Assembly (NCBI GenBank): GCA_031550605.1
Contig: JAVBOK010000069.1
Span: 13,122 to 77,121 of the forward strand
Length of the DNA stretch: 64,000 nt
Source of the DNA: FLUQ01 sp031550605
Lineage (GTDB): Bacteria; Desulfobacterota; Desulfovibrionia; Desulfovibrionales; Desulfovibrionaceae
Direction of reading: 5' to 3'
Shown: one piece after another, positions 35,114 through 43,844 of the stretch
How positions within the stretch are numbered: position 1 is the first letter of the stretch
Layout: each line of letters begins with the position of its first letter
Position numbers and translations under genes: made by a program
Notes under the pieces: generated by a model
Told to the model about the DNA's origin: nothing
The model's database searches: none
What the model saw: the letters and a program-made list of their open reading frames with translations, nothing else

Positions 35114-35683
35114 ATGAACGAAACTATTCATTCCATCCAGAACCGCCGCAGCATCCGGAAATACAAGCCGGAACAGTTTCCCCGTTCCGATCTGGACCAG
35201 ATTATTCTGGCGGGCCAGCACGCGCCCAGTTCCAAGAACACCCAGGCCTGGCACTTCACCGTGCTGCGCTCACGGGCGGCCATCGACGGCCTGACCGCGG
35301 AAGTCAAAGCCGCCACGGCCCGCATGCCGGAAAACATTTACAAGGAACTGGTGGGCAAGGACGGATATACCGTGAATTTCCACGCGCCGACCTTCATCAT
35401 CGTGTCCATGGACCCGGCGGTATCGTCCATGCCGGATGCGGACGCCGCCCTGGCGTTGGGCAACATGTTCCTGGCCGCCTATTCCCTGGGCCTTGATTCG
35501 TGCTGGATCAACCAGATCAACACGTTGAACGACGAACCGCAGTTTCGTGCGTACCTCGCGCAACTGGGCGTTCCGGAAGGATATCGCGTCTACGGCTGCG
35601 GCACTTTCGGCTATGCGGAAAAACGGCCTTCACGGGCTCTGCCGCGCCGGGAAAAGACAGTGACCATCATCGGCGACGAATAG
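35114..35683 (+). CDS. Nitroreductase-family flavoprotein
   Basis: A 189-aa protein of the FMN-dependent nitroreductase family: NRRSIRKYKPEQFPRSDLDQ at the N-terminus with the RRS-RxY FMN contacts, GQHAPSSKNTQAWHF and a C-terminal YRVYGCGTFGYA. It would reduce nitro, quinone or unsaturated ring substrates with NAD(P)H; within this island a reduction step in ring catabolism is plausible. A GAAAGGA ribosome site precedes the ATG. The RraA-family gene follows 12 bases later. Confidence 0.88.
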   Translation: MNETIHSIQNRRSIRKYKPEQFPRSDLDQIILAGQHAPSSKNTQAWHFTVLRSRAAIDGLTAEVKAATARMPENIYKELVGKDGYTVNFHAPTFIIVSMDPAVSSMPDADAALALGNMFLAAYSLGLDSCWINQINTLNDEPQFRAYLAQLGVPEGYRVYGCGTFGYAEKRPSRALPRREKTVTIIGDE

Positions 35684-35695
35684 GAAGGAGCATAC

Positions 35696-36382
35696 ATGTC
35701 CACGCCCAATTGCCGCATCGTTACAAATTTTCAGCGTCCGTCCCGTGAGATGGTCGACTTGTTCGCGGACATTCCCTCGTCCAACATCGGTGACGTCATG
35801 AACCGCATGGCCTGCATGGCGCCCCGTATCCGCCCCTTCAACAACTGCCCTCTGCTCGGCCCGGCTTTTACGGTGAAAGCGAAAGCCGGCGACATCCTGT
35901 TCCTGCACAAGGCCACCATGCTGGCCCGGCCCGGCGACGTGCTGGTCGTGGACGGGCAGGGTTCTTTGGACGCGGCGCTCACGGGCGAGTTGATGACCAC
36001 TTTTTGCCGTAAAAAGGGCATTGCCGGCATCGTCATCGACGGCAGCGTGCGGGATGTGGGTGCGCTTCGCTCGTATACGGATTTCGCGGTGTACGCGGCC
36101 GGCGTCACCCCCACCGGTCCGCTGAAGATCGGCGGCGGCGAAATCGGCACGCCCGTGACCTGCGGCAACATCGTGGTACGGCCCGGCGATATCCTGGCCG
36201 GGGATGAAGACGGGGTCGTGGTCATCCCTCAGGAAAGCGCGCGCGAGATAGCGAAATTGGCCAAAGCCAACATGGAGCGGGAGCAAGGCATTCTGGACCG
36301 GTTGAACGCGGACGGAACCTGGGACCGCCCCTGGGTTGACGAAATGCTACGCTCCATTGGCTGCGCCGGACTGGACGGCTGA
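35696..36382 (+). CDS. RraA-family protein (HMG aldolase/oxaloacetate decarboxylase-like)
   Basis: A 228-aa protein of the RraA/class II aldolase-like family. It contains GDVLVVDGQGSLDAALTGE and GIAGIVIDGSVRDVGALR, the phosphate/pyruvate-binding loop and metal-site region in 4-hydroxy-4-methyl-2-oxoglutarate aldolase. The DGSVRD motif points to a pyruvate-releasing aldolase or oxaloacetate decarboxylase and not an RNase E inhibitor. GGAAGGAG lies before the ATG. As the last gene of the island it may carry out the terminal cleavage. A second, diverged copy is at 53087. Confidence 0.87.
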   Translation: MSTPNCRIVTNFQRPSREMVDLFADIPSSNIGDVMNRMACMAPRIRPFNNCPLLGPAFTVKAKAGDILFLHKATMLARPGDVLVVDGQGSLDAALTGELMTTFCRKKGIAGIVIDGSVRDVGALRSYTDFAVYAAGVTPTGPLKIGGGEIGTPVTCGNIVVRPGDILAGDEDGVVVIPQESAREIAKLAKANMEREQGILDRLNADGTWDRPWVDEMLRSIGCAGLDG

Positions 36383-36426
36383 ACGCCGCCGGAACCCGGA
36401 TCATCCCGAAACACCGTCCCCGCGTT

Positions 36427-36460
36427 GCGCGGCGCCCCGGCCCAAACCGGGGCGCCGCGC
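36427..36460. terminator. GC-rich hairpin between convergent genes
   Basis: GCGCGGCGCCCCGG and CCGGGGCGCCGCGC form a perfect 14-bp stem around a six-base loop, between the RraA-family gene and the convergent thioesterase gene. No U-run follows on either strand, so it is a possible bidirectional stop of limited strength. Confidence 0.5.
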
Positions 36461-36513
36461 CGTATCCGGCGTTTCACGAAATCCGATGCGAAAGCGGCGC
36501 GGCCCGCCCGTGG

Positions 36514-37035
36514 TCAGGCGCTTTCCGCGTGCGCCTTGCGGGCCAGAGCGGACGGGTTGATGCGGGCGAAAACGGATTCCGCCATGACGGTCCTTTTATT
36601 TTCCGCATAGATTTCACAGATGACGCGGGTACGCAGACGCACGGGGCCTTCCACCCTGGCCCGCAGGTACAGGGGGACGCCCATGGGCGTGGGCTTCATG
36701 TAGTGAAGCTGCAGTTGGGCCGTGGCGCAATTGATTTTCGGCAGACTTCCCGGTACGCGTCCTTCGGCCCTGTAGTGGGCGGCCATGGCGGTCCAGTTGG
36801 AATGACAGTCCGCGAGCATGGCCAGATATCCGCCGTAAACCAGGCCCGGCCAGCCGCAGTACCGTTCATCCGGGGTGACGGTCGCGACAAGATGGATGCC
36901 GTCGGCATCCGGATAGCTTTTGATGCGCAGACCATGCTCGCTGGCCTGGCCGCAGCCGAAACACACGCTGTCCGGGGCGGCGGCCTCCTGCAGCGATATC
37001 GTTGTGGCGGCGCATGCTGTTCTCTGATTGGACAT
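36514..37035 (-). CDS. PaaI/4HBT-family hotdog thioesterase
   Basis: A 173-aa hotdog-fold protein with the CFGCGQASEHGLRI opening seen in 4HBT-superfamily members, then a GLVYGGYLAMLADCHSNW stretch where the active-site helix lies (G-x-x-YGG, with aspartate). It would hydrolyse an acyl-CoA thioester. The ATG at 37035 has GAGAAG upstream and gives a normal length; a longer frame to 37080 adds a basic, unlikely N-terminus. It converges on the catabolic island, so aryl-CoA turnover is possible but unproven. Confidence 0.83.
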   Translation of the reverse strand: MSNQRTACAATTISLQEAAAPDSVCFGCGQASEHGLRIKSYPDADGIHLVATVTPDERYCGWPGLVYGGYLAMLADCHSNWTAMAAHYRAEGRVPGSLPKINCATAQLQLHYMKPTPMGVPLYLRARVEGPVRLRTRVICEIYAENKRTVMAESVFARINPSALARKAHAESA

Positions 37036-37351
37036 GGTTGCTTCTCGCTTGTTTCTTCGCCGCGTGTTGCAGCATTTCAACCCTTTGGATACTGTTTTTT
37101 GTTCTCATGATCAAATTGCCCGTCCACGTTCCGTGCACGACGCACGGCATCTGATTGCCGGAGTTCATGAATGTTGTCGGAATTGTTTTACAGTATCCGC
37201 AGCAGCATTGTCACCGTCTCACCTTCAGCGCGTAGCCGGAAATGGCAATCATGGCGACAGCCTCCGGAGGTGGTTTTCTTTTTCACGTGCTTTTGCTAGG
37301 ATATAACGTCATGAAATTGATCTGTCGTGCGCGGGAACTGCCGGAGCTGCT
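37036..37351. other. Intergenic promoter region, lower GC
   Basis: About 316 bases between divergent genes. A TATAAC hexamer at 37302-37307, about 45 bases before the lipoprotein gene, is a candidate -10. I see no clear -35, no repeat and no supported small gene. Confidence 0.35.
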
Positions 37352-38689
37352 GTGAAAAGAGATATCATCGTCAACTCAAGCCTGCTGCTCCTTTTTTATT
37401 GCCTGCTGGCCGGATGCTCGGATTCCCGCCTTGATCCGAAAAAGCCCGTCACTCTGACCTTCTGGCATGTCTTCGGCGCGCAGACGGATGGTCCGATGAG
37501 CGCCGTTGTGGATCGTTTCAATCAGACCGTGGGCCGGGAAAAGGGCATTGTCATCAATGTGACGTCAATTTCCAACTCCACGGATATCCATTTCGCCCTT
37601 GTCGCCGCCGCCAGAAAACAACCCGGCGCGGGGAATCTTCCCGACATGTTTGTCAGCTACCCCAAAACAGCGCTGGCCATCGGCCCGGAGCGCCTGATGG
37701 ACTGGAAGGACCATCTGCACGGGGAAAAACTCGGGGAGTATGTTCCTTCATTCGTCGAGGAGGGAAAAATCGGCGACCGCCTGGTTCTTCTCCCCATCGC
37801 CAAGTCGTCAAGCGCCCTGTTTGTCAATGCGACCATTTTCGACCGATTTTCCAAAGAGACCGGCATCGTCTATAGCGACCTTGCGACCTGGGAAGGTATG
37901 TTCCGCGCGGCGAAACGGTACCGTCAATGGTCCGGGGGCAAGGCCTTTTTCAAATATGACGACTGGCTGCATTACAGCATGCTCAACACGGCCTCTCTGG
38001 GAGGGAACTTTTTTCAGGATGGGAAAATACATTTTCGTGACGCGCAGTTTCAAAAAGTCTGGAGTGAACTGGCAAAATCCGCGCTCGCGGGCGAAGTGTG
38101 TCTGCTCGGCGGGTATTCGACGACAGCCATGATGACCGGAGAAACCTTGTGCGGCATTGAATCCACGGCATCGGTCCTGTATTTCAAAGACAAGGTGACG
38201 TTACCCGACAACACGACCATGCCGCTACGCCTGAAAATTCTGCCGGTTCCCTGTTTTCGGGATGGCAAACTTTTTGCGATTCAACGGGGCGGCGGGCTGG
38301 GCGTCGTCAAATCGACACGGCAAAAAGAATACGCCGCTTTCGTATTCGGCCAATGGCTGACGGAAACGGCAAATAATGTGCCTTTTGTCATGGAGACGGG
38401 ATATCTTCCCGTCAAGGAAGCGGCATACCAAAATCTTGTCAAGGAAAGGGCTTTTTCTTTCGCCAATGATTCATATAGGGAATTGTATGCGACGGTCAAA
38501 GAAATACACTCGCGCTATGCGTTTTACATCCCGCCATTTTTTGAGAAGTATGGCGAGGTTGAACGGGAATTATCCGATGCGCAACGTGAAATTTTTATAA
38601 AATATAGAAAATATGTTGATGAAAAATATACAATTCATGATGCATTGATACAAAAGATGTTTCATGAACTTAAACAATCTATGCAATAA
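37352..38689 (+). CDS. Extracellular solute-binding lipoprotein (family 1-like)
   Basis: A 445-aa protein with a lipoprotein signal ending LLAGC, so it is anchored by lipid and faces the periplasm. The mature part starts like sugar-type solute-binding proteins (VTLTFWHVFGAQTDGPM) and continues with paired lobes; YPKTALAIGPERLMDW and GGYSTTAMMTGE occur where ligand-cleft segments are expected. The start is GTG with GGAG upstream. No permease or ATPase genes are near; instead the stop overlaps the gene for a membrane-bound LuxR-type regulator, so a sensory role is likely. The 3' end is AT-rich compared with the rest of the window. Confidence 0.88.
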   Translation: MKRDIIVNSSLLLLFYCLLAGCSDSRLDPKKPVTLTFWHVFGAQTDGPMSAVVDRFNQTVGREKGIVINVTSISNSTDIHFALVAAARKQPGAGNLPDMFVSYPKTALAIGPERLMDWKDHLHGEKLGEYVPSFVEEGKIGDRLVLLPIAKSSSALFVNATIFDRFSKETGIVYSDLATWEGMFRAAKRYRQWSGGKAFFKYDDWLHYSMLNTASLGGNFFQDGKIHFRDAQFQKVWSELAKSALAGEVCLLGGYSTTAMMTGETLCGIESTASVLYFKDKVTLPDNTTMPLRLKILPVPCFRDGKLFAIQRGGGLGVVKSTRQKEYAAFVFGQWLTETANNVPFVMETGYLPVKEAAYQNLVKERAFSFANDSYRELYATVKEIHSRYAFYIPPFFEKYGEVERELSDAQREIFIKYRKYVDEKYTIHDALIQKMFHELKQSMQ

Positions 38690-40271
38690 TTTCATCAAGA
38701 TCTGTATGTTTGAATACATAAAAAAAATTATAGCAATACAAAAAAATGCACAAACGGGCGGCATTGTTTTGCGGCGTCGCCTTTTTTTGTATCTTTCCCT
38801 GATGGCTGCCGCTTTGTTTGCCAGTACGTTGTTGCTTCTTTTCACAGTATACATAGTTTATCCCGACAGCAAAACAGAACAGGATCTGTCCAACGATCTG
38901 GATCGGTATGCGGAACATCTTTCCACGCATTTCGGAAATACGGCGGCCCAGGGCATTCATTTATCCACCCGGGCCGCCAAAGAGGTGGAAAGAACTCTTG
39001 CCGAGCATGGAGCCTCTTTTGATGCCGTTTCCGACAACCCCCGCCTGATTGCCGCCCTGGAACGCAATACGTTCGACATAGTGCGCAACGCTCTTCTTAT
39101 CACGAACTGCAGCGGCGCGTTCATCATTTTTGACGCCACGGTCAACACTTCCTTGCCCGACAGCAAAAACTCCCGGAGCGGTCTGTATTTGAAGCTGGCG
39201 AATATCAATGTTTCCAAGCCAGTCAACCCCGAAATGCTCTGGACCAGGGGTACGCATGAAGTTGGGCTTGAGAATAAACTGATATTCCACAACAAGTGGG
39301 AACTTGAATTTGCGATGAACCGCATTCCCTTCTATCGTGTTTTTCTTGAAAACACCTCCAAAAATTTGATGGACAGTTATTATTACGCTCCGGTCATGCG
39401 CCTGCACGGCACGTGGGAGCGGATACTGCTTCTGCTTGTTCCTATTGTGGGAAAAAACGGTGTTGTGTACGGGGTTTGCGGTTTTGAAATCAGCGGCCTG
39501 TTTTTCAAATTGATGCATCCGGTCAGCGAGGATCGGGGCAGGCGGTTGACCGGCCTTGTGGCTCAGAAACAGGGAGACGTCATCCTTACCGAGTCAGGGC
39601 TGGAATCAGGCACGGCATCGGGATATTTCGCCGATCTCGGCAATGGTGAACTGCGATTCAAGCAAGCCGGCGAACTGACCAGATATATGCTGACGGGCGG
39701 CAGGGAGTTTGTCGGCGCGCACAAGGAAATAGTCCTGTCTCCCTTGAGCAAGAAGGACGCGAAACCATGGGTTGTGGCCTGCTTCATGCCCAAAGAAGAA
39801 TACGACAGTGTCATTGCAAAAAATTATATAAAAATTCTGTTGTGCTGCCTTGTGTTTCTTTCCATTGCCGTGACCCTGTGTTGGGTGATCAATAATCGGT
39901 GCATCTCTCCTCTTGTTGAGGGTATAGGCGCCATTAAAACCGGAGTGTCACACAGGACAAATATTCAGGAAATCGACGATCTTCTGGAATTTATGTCCGG
40001 TAATGATATAGAAAAAGATGAAGTCAGAAATGATGTGGATATGTCGACATTTTATACATTCAAGGAGAACATTTCTAAGCTTTCAAGGGCGGAAAAGAGC
40101 GTTTTTGATCTGTACATGGAGGGCCATTCCGCTCAGGAAATTACGGAGATACTCCATATATCCATCAACACCATTAAAACGCATAACAGAAATATCTTTC
40201 GCAAATTGAACGTTTCGTCGCGCAAGGCGTTGATGATCTATGTCCAGATGATGCAGCGCGCCCAAAAGTAA
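38664..40271 (+). CDS. Membrane-anchored LuxR-type regulator with extracytoplasmic sensor domain
   Basis: A ~535-aa one-component regulator. TM1 is near residues 38-68, a large periplasmic sensor (dCache-like, inferred from length and strand pattern) spans ~70-385, TM2 covers 388-409, a ~60-residue linker follows, and residues 473-525 are a LuxR/GerE HTH (LSRAEKSVFDLYMEGHSAQEITEILHISINTIKTH). DNA would be bound from the membrane. It overlaps the binding-protein gene by 26 bases. The start is unsure: ATG at 38664 or 38706, or a TTG nearer TM1. The AT-rich 5' part suggests transfer with its partner. Confidence 0.85.
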   Translation: MNLNNLCNNFIKICMFEYIKKIIAIQKNAQTGGIVLRRRLFLYLSLMAAALFASTLLLLFTVYIVYPDSKTEQDLSNDLDRYAEHLSTHFGNTAAQGIHLSTRAAKEVERTLAEHGASFDAVSDNPRLIAALERNTFDIVRNALLITNCSGAFIIFDATVNTSLPDSKNSRSGLYLKLANINVSKPVNPEMLWTRGTHEVGLENKLIFHNKWELEFAMNRIPFYRVFLENTSKNLMDSYYYAPVMRLHGTWERILLLLVPIVGKNGVVYGVCGFEISGLFFKLMHPVSEDRGRRLTGLVAQKQGDVILTESGLESGTASGYFADLGNGELRFKQAGELTRYMLTGGREFVGAHKEIVLSPLSKKDAKPWVVACFMPKEEYDSVIAKNYIKILLCCLVFLSIAVTLCWVINNRCISPLVEGIGAIKTGVSHRTNIQEIDDLLEFMSGNDIEKDEVRNDVDMSTFYTFKENISKLSRAEKSVFDLYMEGHSAQEITEILHISINTIKTHNRNIFRKLNVSSRKALMIYVQMMQRAQK

Positions 40272-40634
40272 AATGGCGGGGATATCTCCCCGGAGCCGGA
40301 GCGGATCGCATTCCCATGGCGGTGCAGATTTTTTGCGTCCATCCGGAGCAACACCGGTCTTTCACCCCAAGGATGACCGCTGCTGTCGAAAAATTCTTCA
40401 GGATTTCACTGAAAATCACCCATAAGGTGATGTCCAAACTCTTTCTTTCCCCGGTATTGTCTTCATGCCTGCCGGCGTTGTGCCATTGGTCTTCTGGCAG
40501 TTTTTCTGCCCGGTTTTTGTCGTTTTTTTGCTTGATGCGCACAAAACTGCAGGCGGAAAGACCACGTGAACAACGGGCATGTGCGGCTGTCGTGAGAACG
40601 AACACGCTGTGCCATGCCACAGGAGAAAAATCCC
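40272..40634. other. Intergenic region without recognisable gene
   Basis: About 363 bases. It contains pyrimidine-rich runs (for example GTCGTTTTTTTGC near 40518) but no hairpin with a U-run that I could match to the LuxR-type gene, and no open frame with a convincing ribosome site. The AGGAG at 40620-40624 serves the following lipoprotein gene. Confidence 0.3.
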
Positions 40635-41939
40635 ATGCGCACCATACCGAGGCCTCAGGATATCCTGTCCGCTTCGCGCGCCGGTCTGCAAAGACGCGTG
40701 CCCGCCGGCATCCGCGCCGCTTTTTTCGTCCCGTTCATTCTTGGCGCCCTCTTTTTGCTGACATCCTGCATCTCCGGTCTGCCGACCCCGGCGCTTTCGT
40801 CCCTGCCCCCGGTGGAAACCGCCCCGCCGGCGAAGTATACCAAAGGTTCGCCGTCATACGTGATGCTTTTCCATACCATGACTTCCTCCATGTCCTCTTC
40901 CGGCTCTGTGCCGAGTGTGGCCGGCGTCATGGGCGGACTCCTGGGTGCCGGGGACTCCCGCATGGTCAACCTGCGCATGGTTTCACACCCCGGCCCGGCC
41001 GTGGGAGCTCCCAGGGCACATCATATGATTCCGCCCGGCATGAATATGGGACAGTATCTGCCGCTGCTGCCGCCGGAAAAGGAAAAACCGGCCCAGCACG
41101 AGGCCAGACCGGGCAGGGGCGGCGAGGAAAAACCCGAGCGGATGGTGATCAGGATATACTGGGGCTGTGGTGAAAAGGTCCGCCAGGGCCAGCCCCGAAT
41201 CATCGATACCGCCAGGATGAAAGGCCGTTCCATGCCCGCCCTCATAATGGGAGCGGCCAGCCAGGGCGCCGGAGGAGAAAGGTTCAGACGCGGCGGCGCT
41301 GGCGCGTTGAAACCCGGGTGGGTGGAAGTTCTGTGGCCCAACAGGGAAGACAGCAGGCAGGTGCCTTCTTCCGCTTCCCTTGCGGGCGGTCATTTCATAC
41401 ACGGCAATTTCCTGCCCCATATTCGCTTCACAATGGATGCCGGACACGACATTATGGAGAAACTTGCCCTCAACGCGGAAAAAACATCGTTGAAAGACGC
41501 CGTTCCCATCACCTGGAAAAAAATACCCACAGCCATCGGGTACCACCTGATGGCTTTCGCCTATTCCGACGCCCGCAAGGAAATCGTCATATGGACTTCC
41601 AGCGAGAATCCGGACGTCAATGTCGGGGGAGAATTTCTGGACACACCGGTGGTCAAAAAGCATATTGCGGCCAAGGTCATCATGCCCGCCGACCGGGACC
41701 GGTGCGTCATACCCGGAGGCATTTTTGACGGGATGGACATGGTCGTGCTCACCGGAACAGCCTGGGGCGACGATTACTGGGCCAGTGAACCGCCGCGCCC
41801 GGTCCGGCCCCCGAAAAACTGGAAACCGGACTGGGTGGTCAAAGGGCAGTTCCTGTCCACCGGCAGCCTTATGCTGGGCATGTCCAATGCCGGATCCGGT
41901 TCCGGCGGCGTGACGAATATCTTTCGCAGCCTGTTTTGA
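40635..41939 (+). CDS. Lipoprotein of unknown function
   Basis: A 434-aa protein with an N-terminal signal ending LFLLTSC, a lipobox, so probably a lipoprotein. I do not recognise the family. After a proline- and methionine-rich region (residues ~45-165), a globular part follows with FIHGNFLPHIRFTMDAGHD, then IPTAIGYHLMAFAYSDARKEIVIWTSSENP and a final tail GSLMLGMSNAGSGSGGVTNI. AGGAG nine bases before the ATG at 40635 sets the start over one at 40614. It is upstream of the 5'-nucleotidase and TMEM43 genes on the same strand but separated by 282 bases. Confidence 0.75.
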   Translation: MRTIPRPQDILSASRAGLQRRVPAGIRAAFFVPFILGALFLLTSCISGLPTPALSSLPPVETAPPAKYTKGSPSYVMLFHTMTSSMSSSGSVPSVAGVMGGLLGAGDSRMVNLRMVSHPGPAVGAPRAHHMIPPGMNMGQYLPLLPPEKEKPAQHEARPGRGGEEKPERMVIRIYWGCGEKVRQGQPRIIDTARMKGRSMPALIMGAASQGAGGERFRRGGAGALKPGWVEVLWPNREDSRQVPSSASLAGGHFIHGNFLPHIRFTMDAGHDIMEKLALNAEKTSLKDAVPITWKKIPTAIGYHLMAFAYSDARKEIVIWTSSENPDVNVGGEFLDTPVVKKHIAAKVIMPADRDRCVIPGGIFDGMDMVVLTGTAWGDDYWASEPPRPVRPPKNWKPDWVVKGQFLSTGSLMLGMSNAGSGSGGVTNIFRSLF

Positions 41940-42221
41940 CGCACTATCCGGCAGCAGGAAGGGCACGCCTGCGGTTCGCCGTCGTGAAAGCACGATTTTT
42001 TGACTGGACTGCACCGTCTTGCGGACGCGGGCGACGAACCGGACTTGTGTCCAAATACAAGCCGGCCGCGAAAAAACGCAATATTTTCGTGTGACAAGAA
42101 GACCGGATACCTTGTTGCGCCATGCCTTCGCCGGAACATTTTCCAGTGAAAACGTTTCGGGTGCGCCGGCAAAGGTCGGAGGACGGCGGCAAGCCGCGAC
42201 ACAACGATAACGGAGCATCGT

Positions 42222-43823
42222 ATGGGGTATTTGCGTGCCGTACGCGCCGCTTCGCGCCGGGGCGTCCTGTTGCTGGCTTTTGCCGTGCTGCCGTTGTCCG
42301 GATGCGGCAAAATCGTTCCGCAGGCGACCGTGCTGTATACCACGGATACCCATGGCAGGCTCGACGCTGGCGCGGGCGGCATCGGCATGGACCGGATAGC
42401 CGCCGTCAAAAAAAATACGCCCGGCTCGATTTTGGTTGACGCGGGCGATTACGTGCAGGGCAATCCCACGGTCAATTTGACGCAGGGCAGGGACGCCGTG
42501 CGTCTGATGCGGATGGCCGGATATTATGCGGCCGCCCTCGGCAACCACGAGTTCGATTTCGGGCAGGACGCGCTGCGCGCCAGAATGGCGGAAGCCGCCG
42601 CCGGACCGCATCCTTTGCATATTATTTCCGCCAATGTCCTGAACACGGACGGCACGCCCTTCACCAGCCCCGCTGCGATAACCGTCGCGGGCGGGCTGCG
42701 CATAGGCTTTTTCGGCCTGACCACGGCGGAAACCGCCGTGCAGACCCACCCGCGCAACGTCCGGGGGCTTGTTTTCGCCGATGTGCTGCAAACCGCCGCC
42801 CGGATGGCAAAAAAACTACGCGCTGAAGGTTGCGATGTGGTTGTGGCGCTCACCCATGTGGGCACTGACGATGCATCCGAAAGAAAAAGCACGGATATCG
42901 CCGCGCAAGTGGATGGCATCGACGTTGTCATTGACGGGCATTCTCACGTTATGCTGAACAAAACCATGCCCAACGGCACGTTGGTCGTGAGCAGCGGCGC
43001 ACACGCCAACGCGCTGGGCCGTCTGGTTTTTTCCGGCAGAACCGGGTGGGGGGCCGGCCTGGAAAAATCCAATACCTTTCTGCGCGAAGCCGACATGGCG
43101 GCCGTATCGCCCGATCCCGCTGTGGCGGACGCTCTGGCGCGGATCAAGGAAGAACAGGCGCCGCTGCTCGCGCGCGTTGTAGGGACAACCTCCATTGATC
43201 TGGATGCGGAACGGATGACCATCCGCACGCGGGAAACCAACTTCGGCAATTTGTGCGCGGACGCCCTCAGGCACATGACCGGGGCGGACATCGCCATCAT
43301 CAACGGCGGCGGCATCCGGCGTTCCATCGCCAAAGGGGATATCCGCAAAGGCGACATCATGGCCGCCATTCCCTTTGCCGATGCCGTGGTGACCAAGAAC
43401 GTGACCGGTGCGCAGCTCCTGGAAATCCTGGAGCACGGTTTTCACGCGCTGCCCTTGGAGAATGGGGGCTTTCCGCAACTCGGCGGCCTTGCGGTGACCG
43501 TGGACGTGAACAGGCCGGCGGGCAGGCGCATCGTCGCGGCCGCACTGGATAACGGCAGCCCCCTTGTCCCGCAGCGCATCTACACCCTGGCTGTGTCCGA
43601 CTTTCTGGCTTCCGGCGGAGACGGCTATCCTGTTCTGGCGAAACTGCCGGTGCTCCGGAAATTTCTCCCTCCGGACATCGCTCTGGAAATGTACTTTCAT
43701 GACGCGGGGCAAAAGGCTTTTGAAGGCATCAAAAAAGGGCGCATCACCATCCGGCAGGGCCGGAAGGTATCTTTCTTGCCAAACGACATGTTCCGGACAC
43801 TGCGCCGATTCGCTCACGCATAA
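42222..43823 (+). CDS. 5'-nucleotidase/UDP-sugar hydrolase-family lipoprotein
   Basis: A 533-aa protein with a lipobox (LPLSGC), so it is lipid-anchored and periplasmic. The calcineurin-like metal motifs are TTDTHGRLD, DAGDYVQGN, ALGNHEFDFG, ALTHVGTDD and IDGHSHVM. The C-terminal nucleotide-binding half has NFGNLCADAL, IINGGGIRRSI and YTLAVSDFLASGGDGYP. It would release phosphate from nucleotides or related compounds in the periplasm. GGAG precedes the ATG. The TMEM43-family gene follows 21 bases later. Confidence 0.92.
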   Translation: MGYLRAVRAASRRGVLLLAFAVLPLSGCGKIVPQATVLYTTDTHGRLDAGAGGIGMDRIAAVKKNTPGSILVDAGDYVQGNPTVNLTQGRDAVRLMRMAGYYAAALGNHEFDFGQDALRARMAEAAAGPHPLHIISANVLNTDGTPFTSPAAITVAGGLRIGFFGLTTAETAVQTHPRNVRGLVFADVLQTAARMAKKLRAEGCDVVVALTHVGTDDASERKSTDIAAQVDGIDVVIDGHSHVMLNKTMPNGTLVVSSGAHANALGRLVFSGRTGWGAGLEKSNTFLREADMAAVSPDPAVADALARIKEEQAPLLARVVGTTSIDLDAERMTIRTRETNFGNLCADALRHMTGADIAIINGGGIRRSIAKGDIRKGDIMAAIPFADAVVTKNVTGAQLLEILEHGFHALPLENGGFPQLGGLAVTVDVNRPAGRRIVAAALDNGSPLVPQRIYTLAVSDFLASGGDGYPVLAKLPVLRKFLPPDIALEMYFHDAGQKAFEGIKKGRITIRQGRKVSFLPNDMFRTLRRFAHA

Positions 43824-43844
43824 CATCCTTTCTGGAGAAAGATT

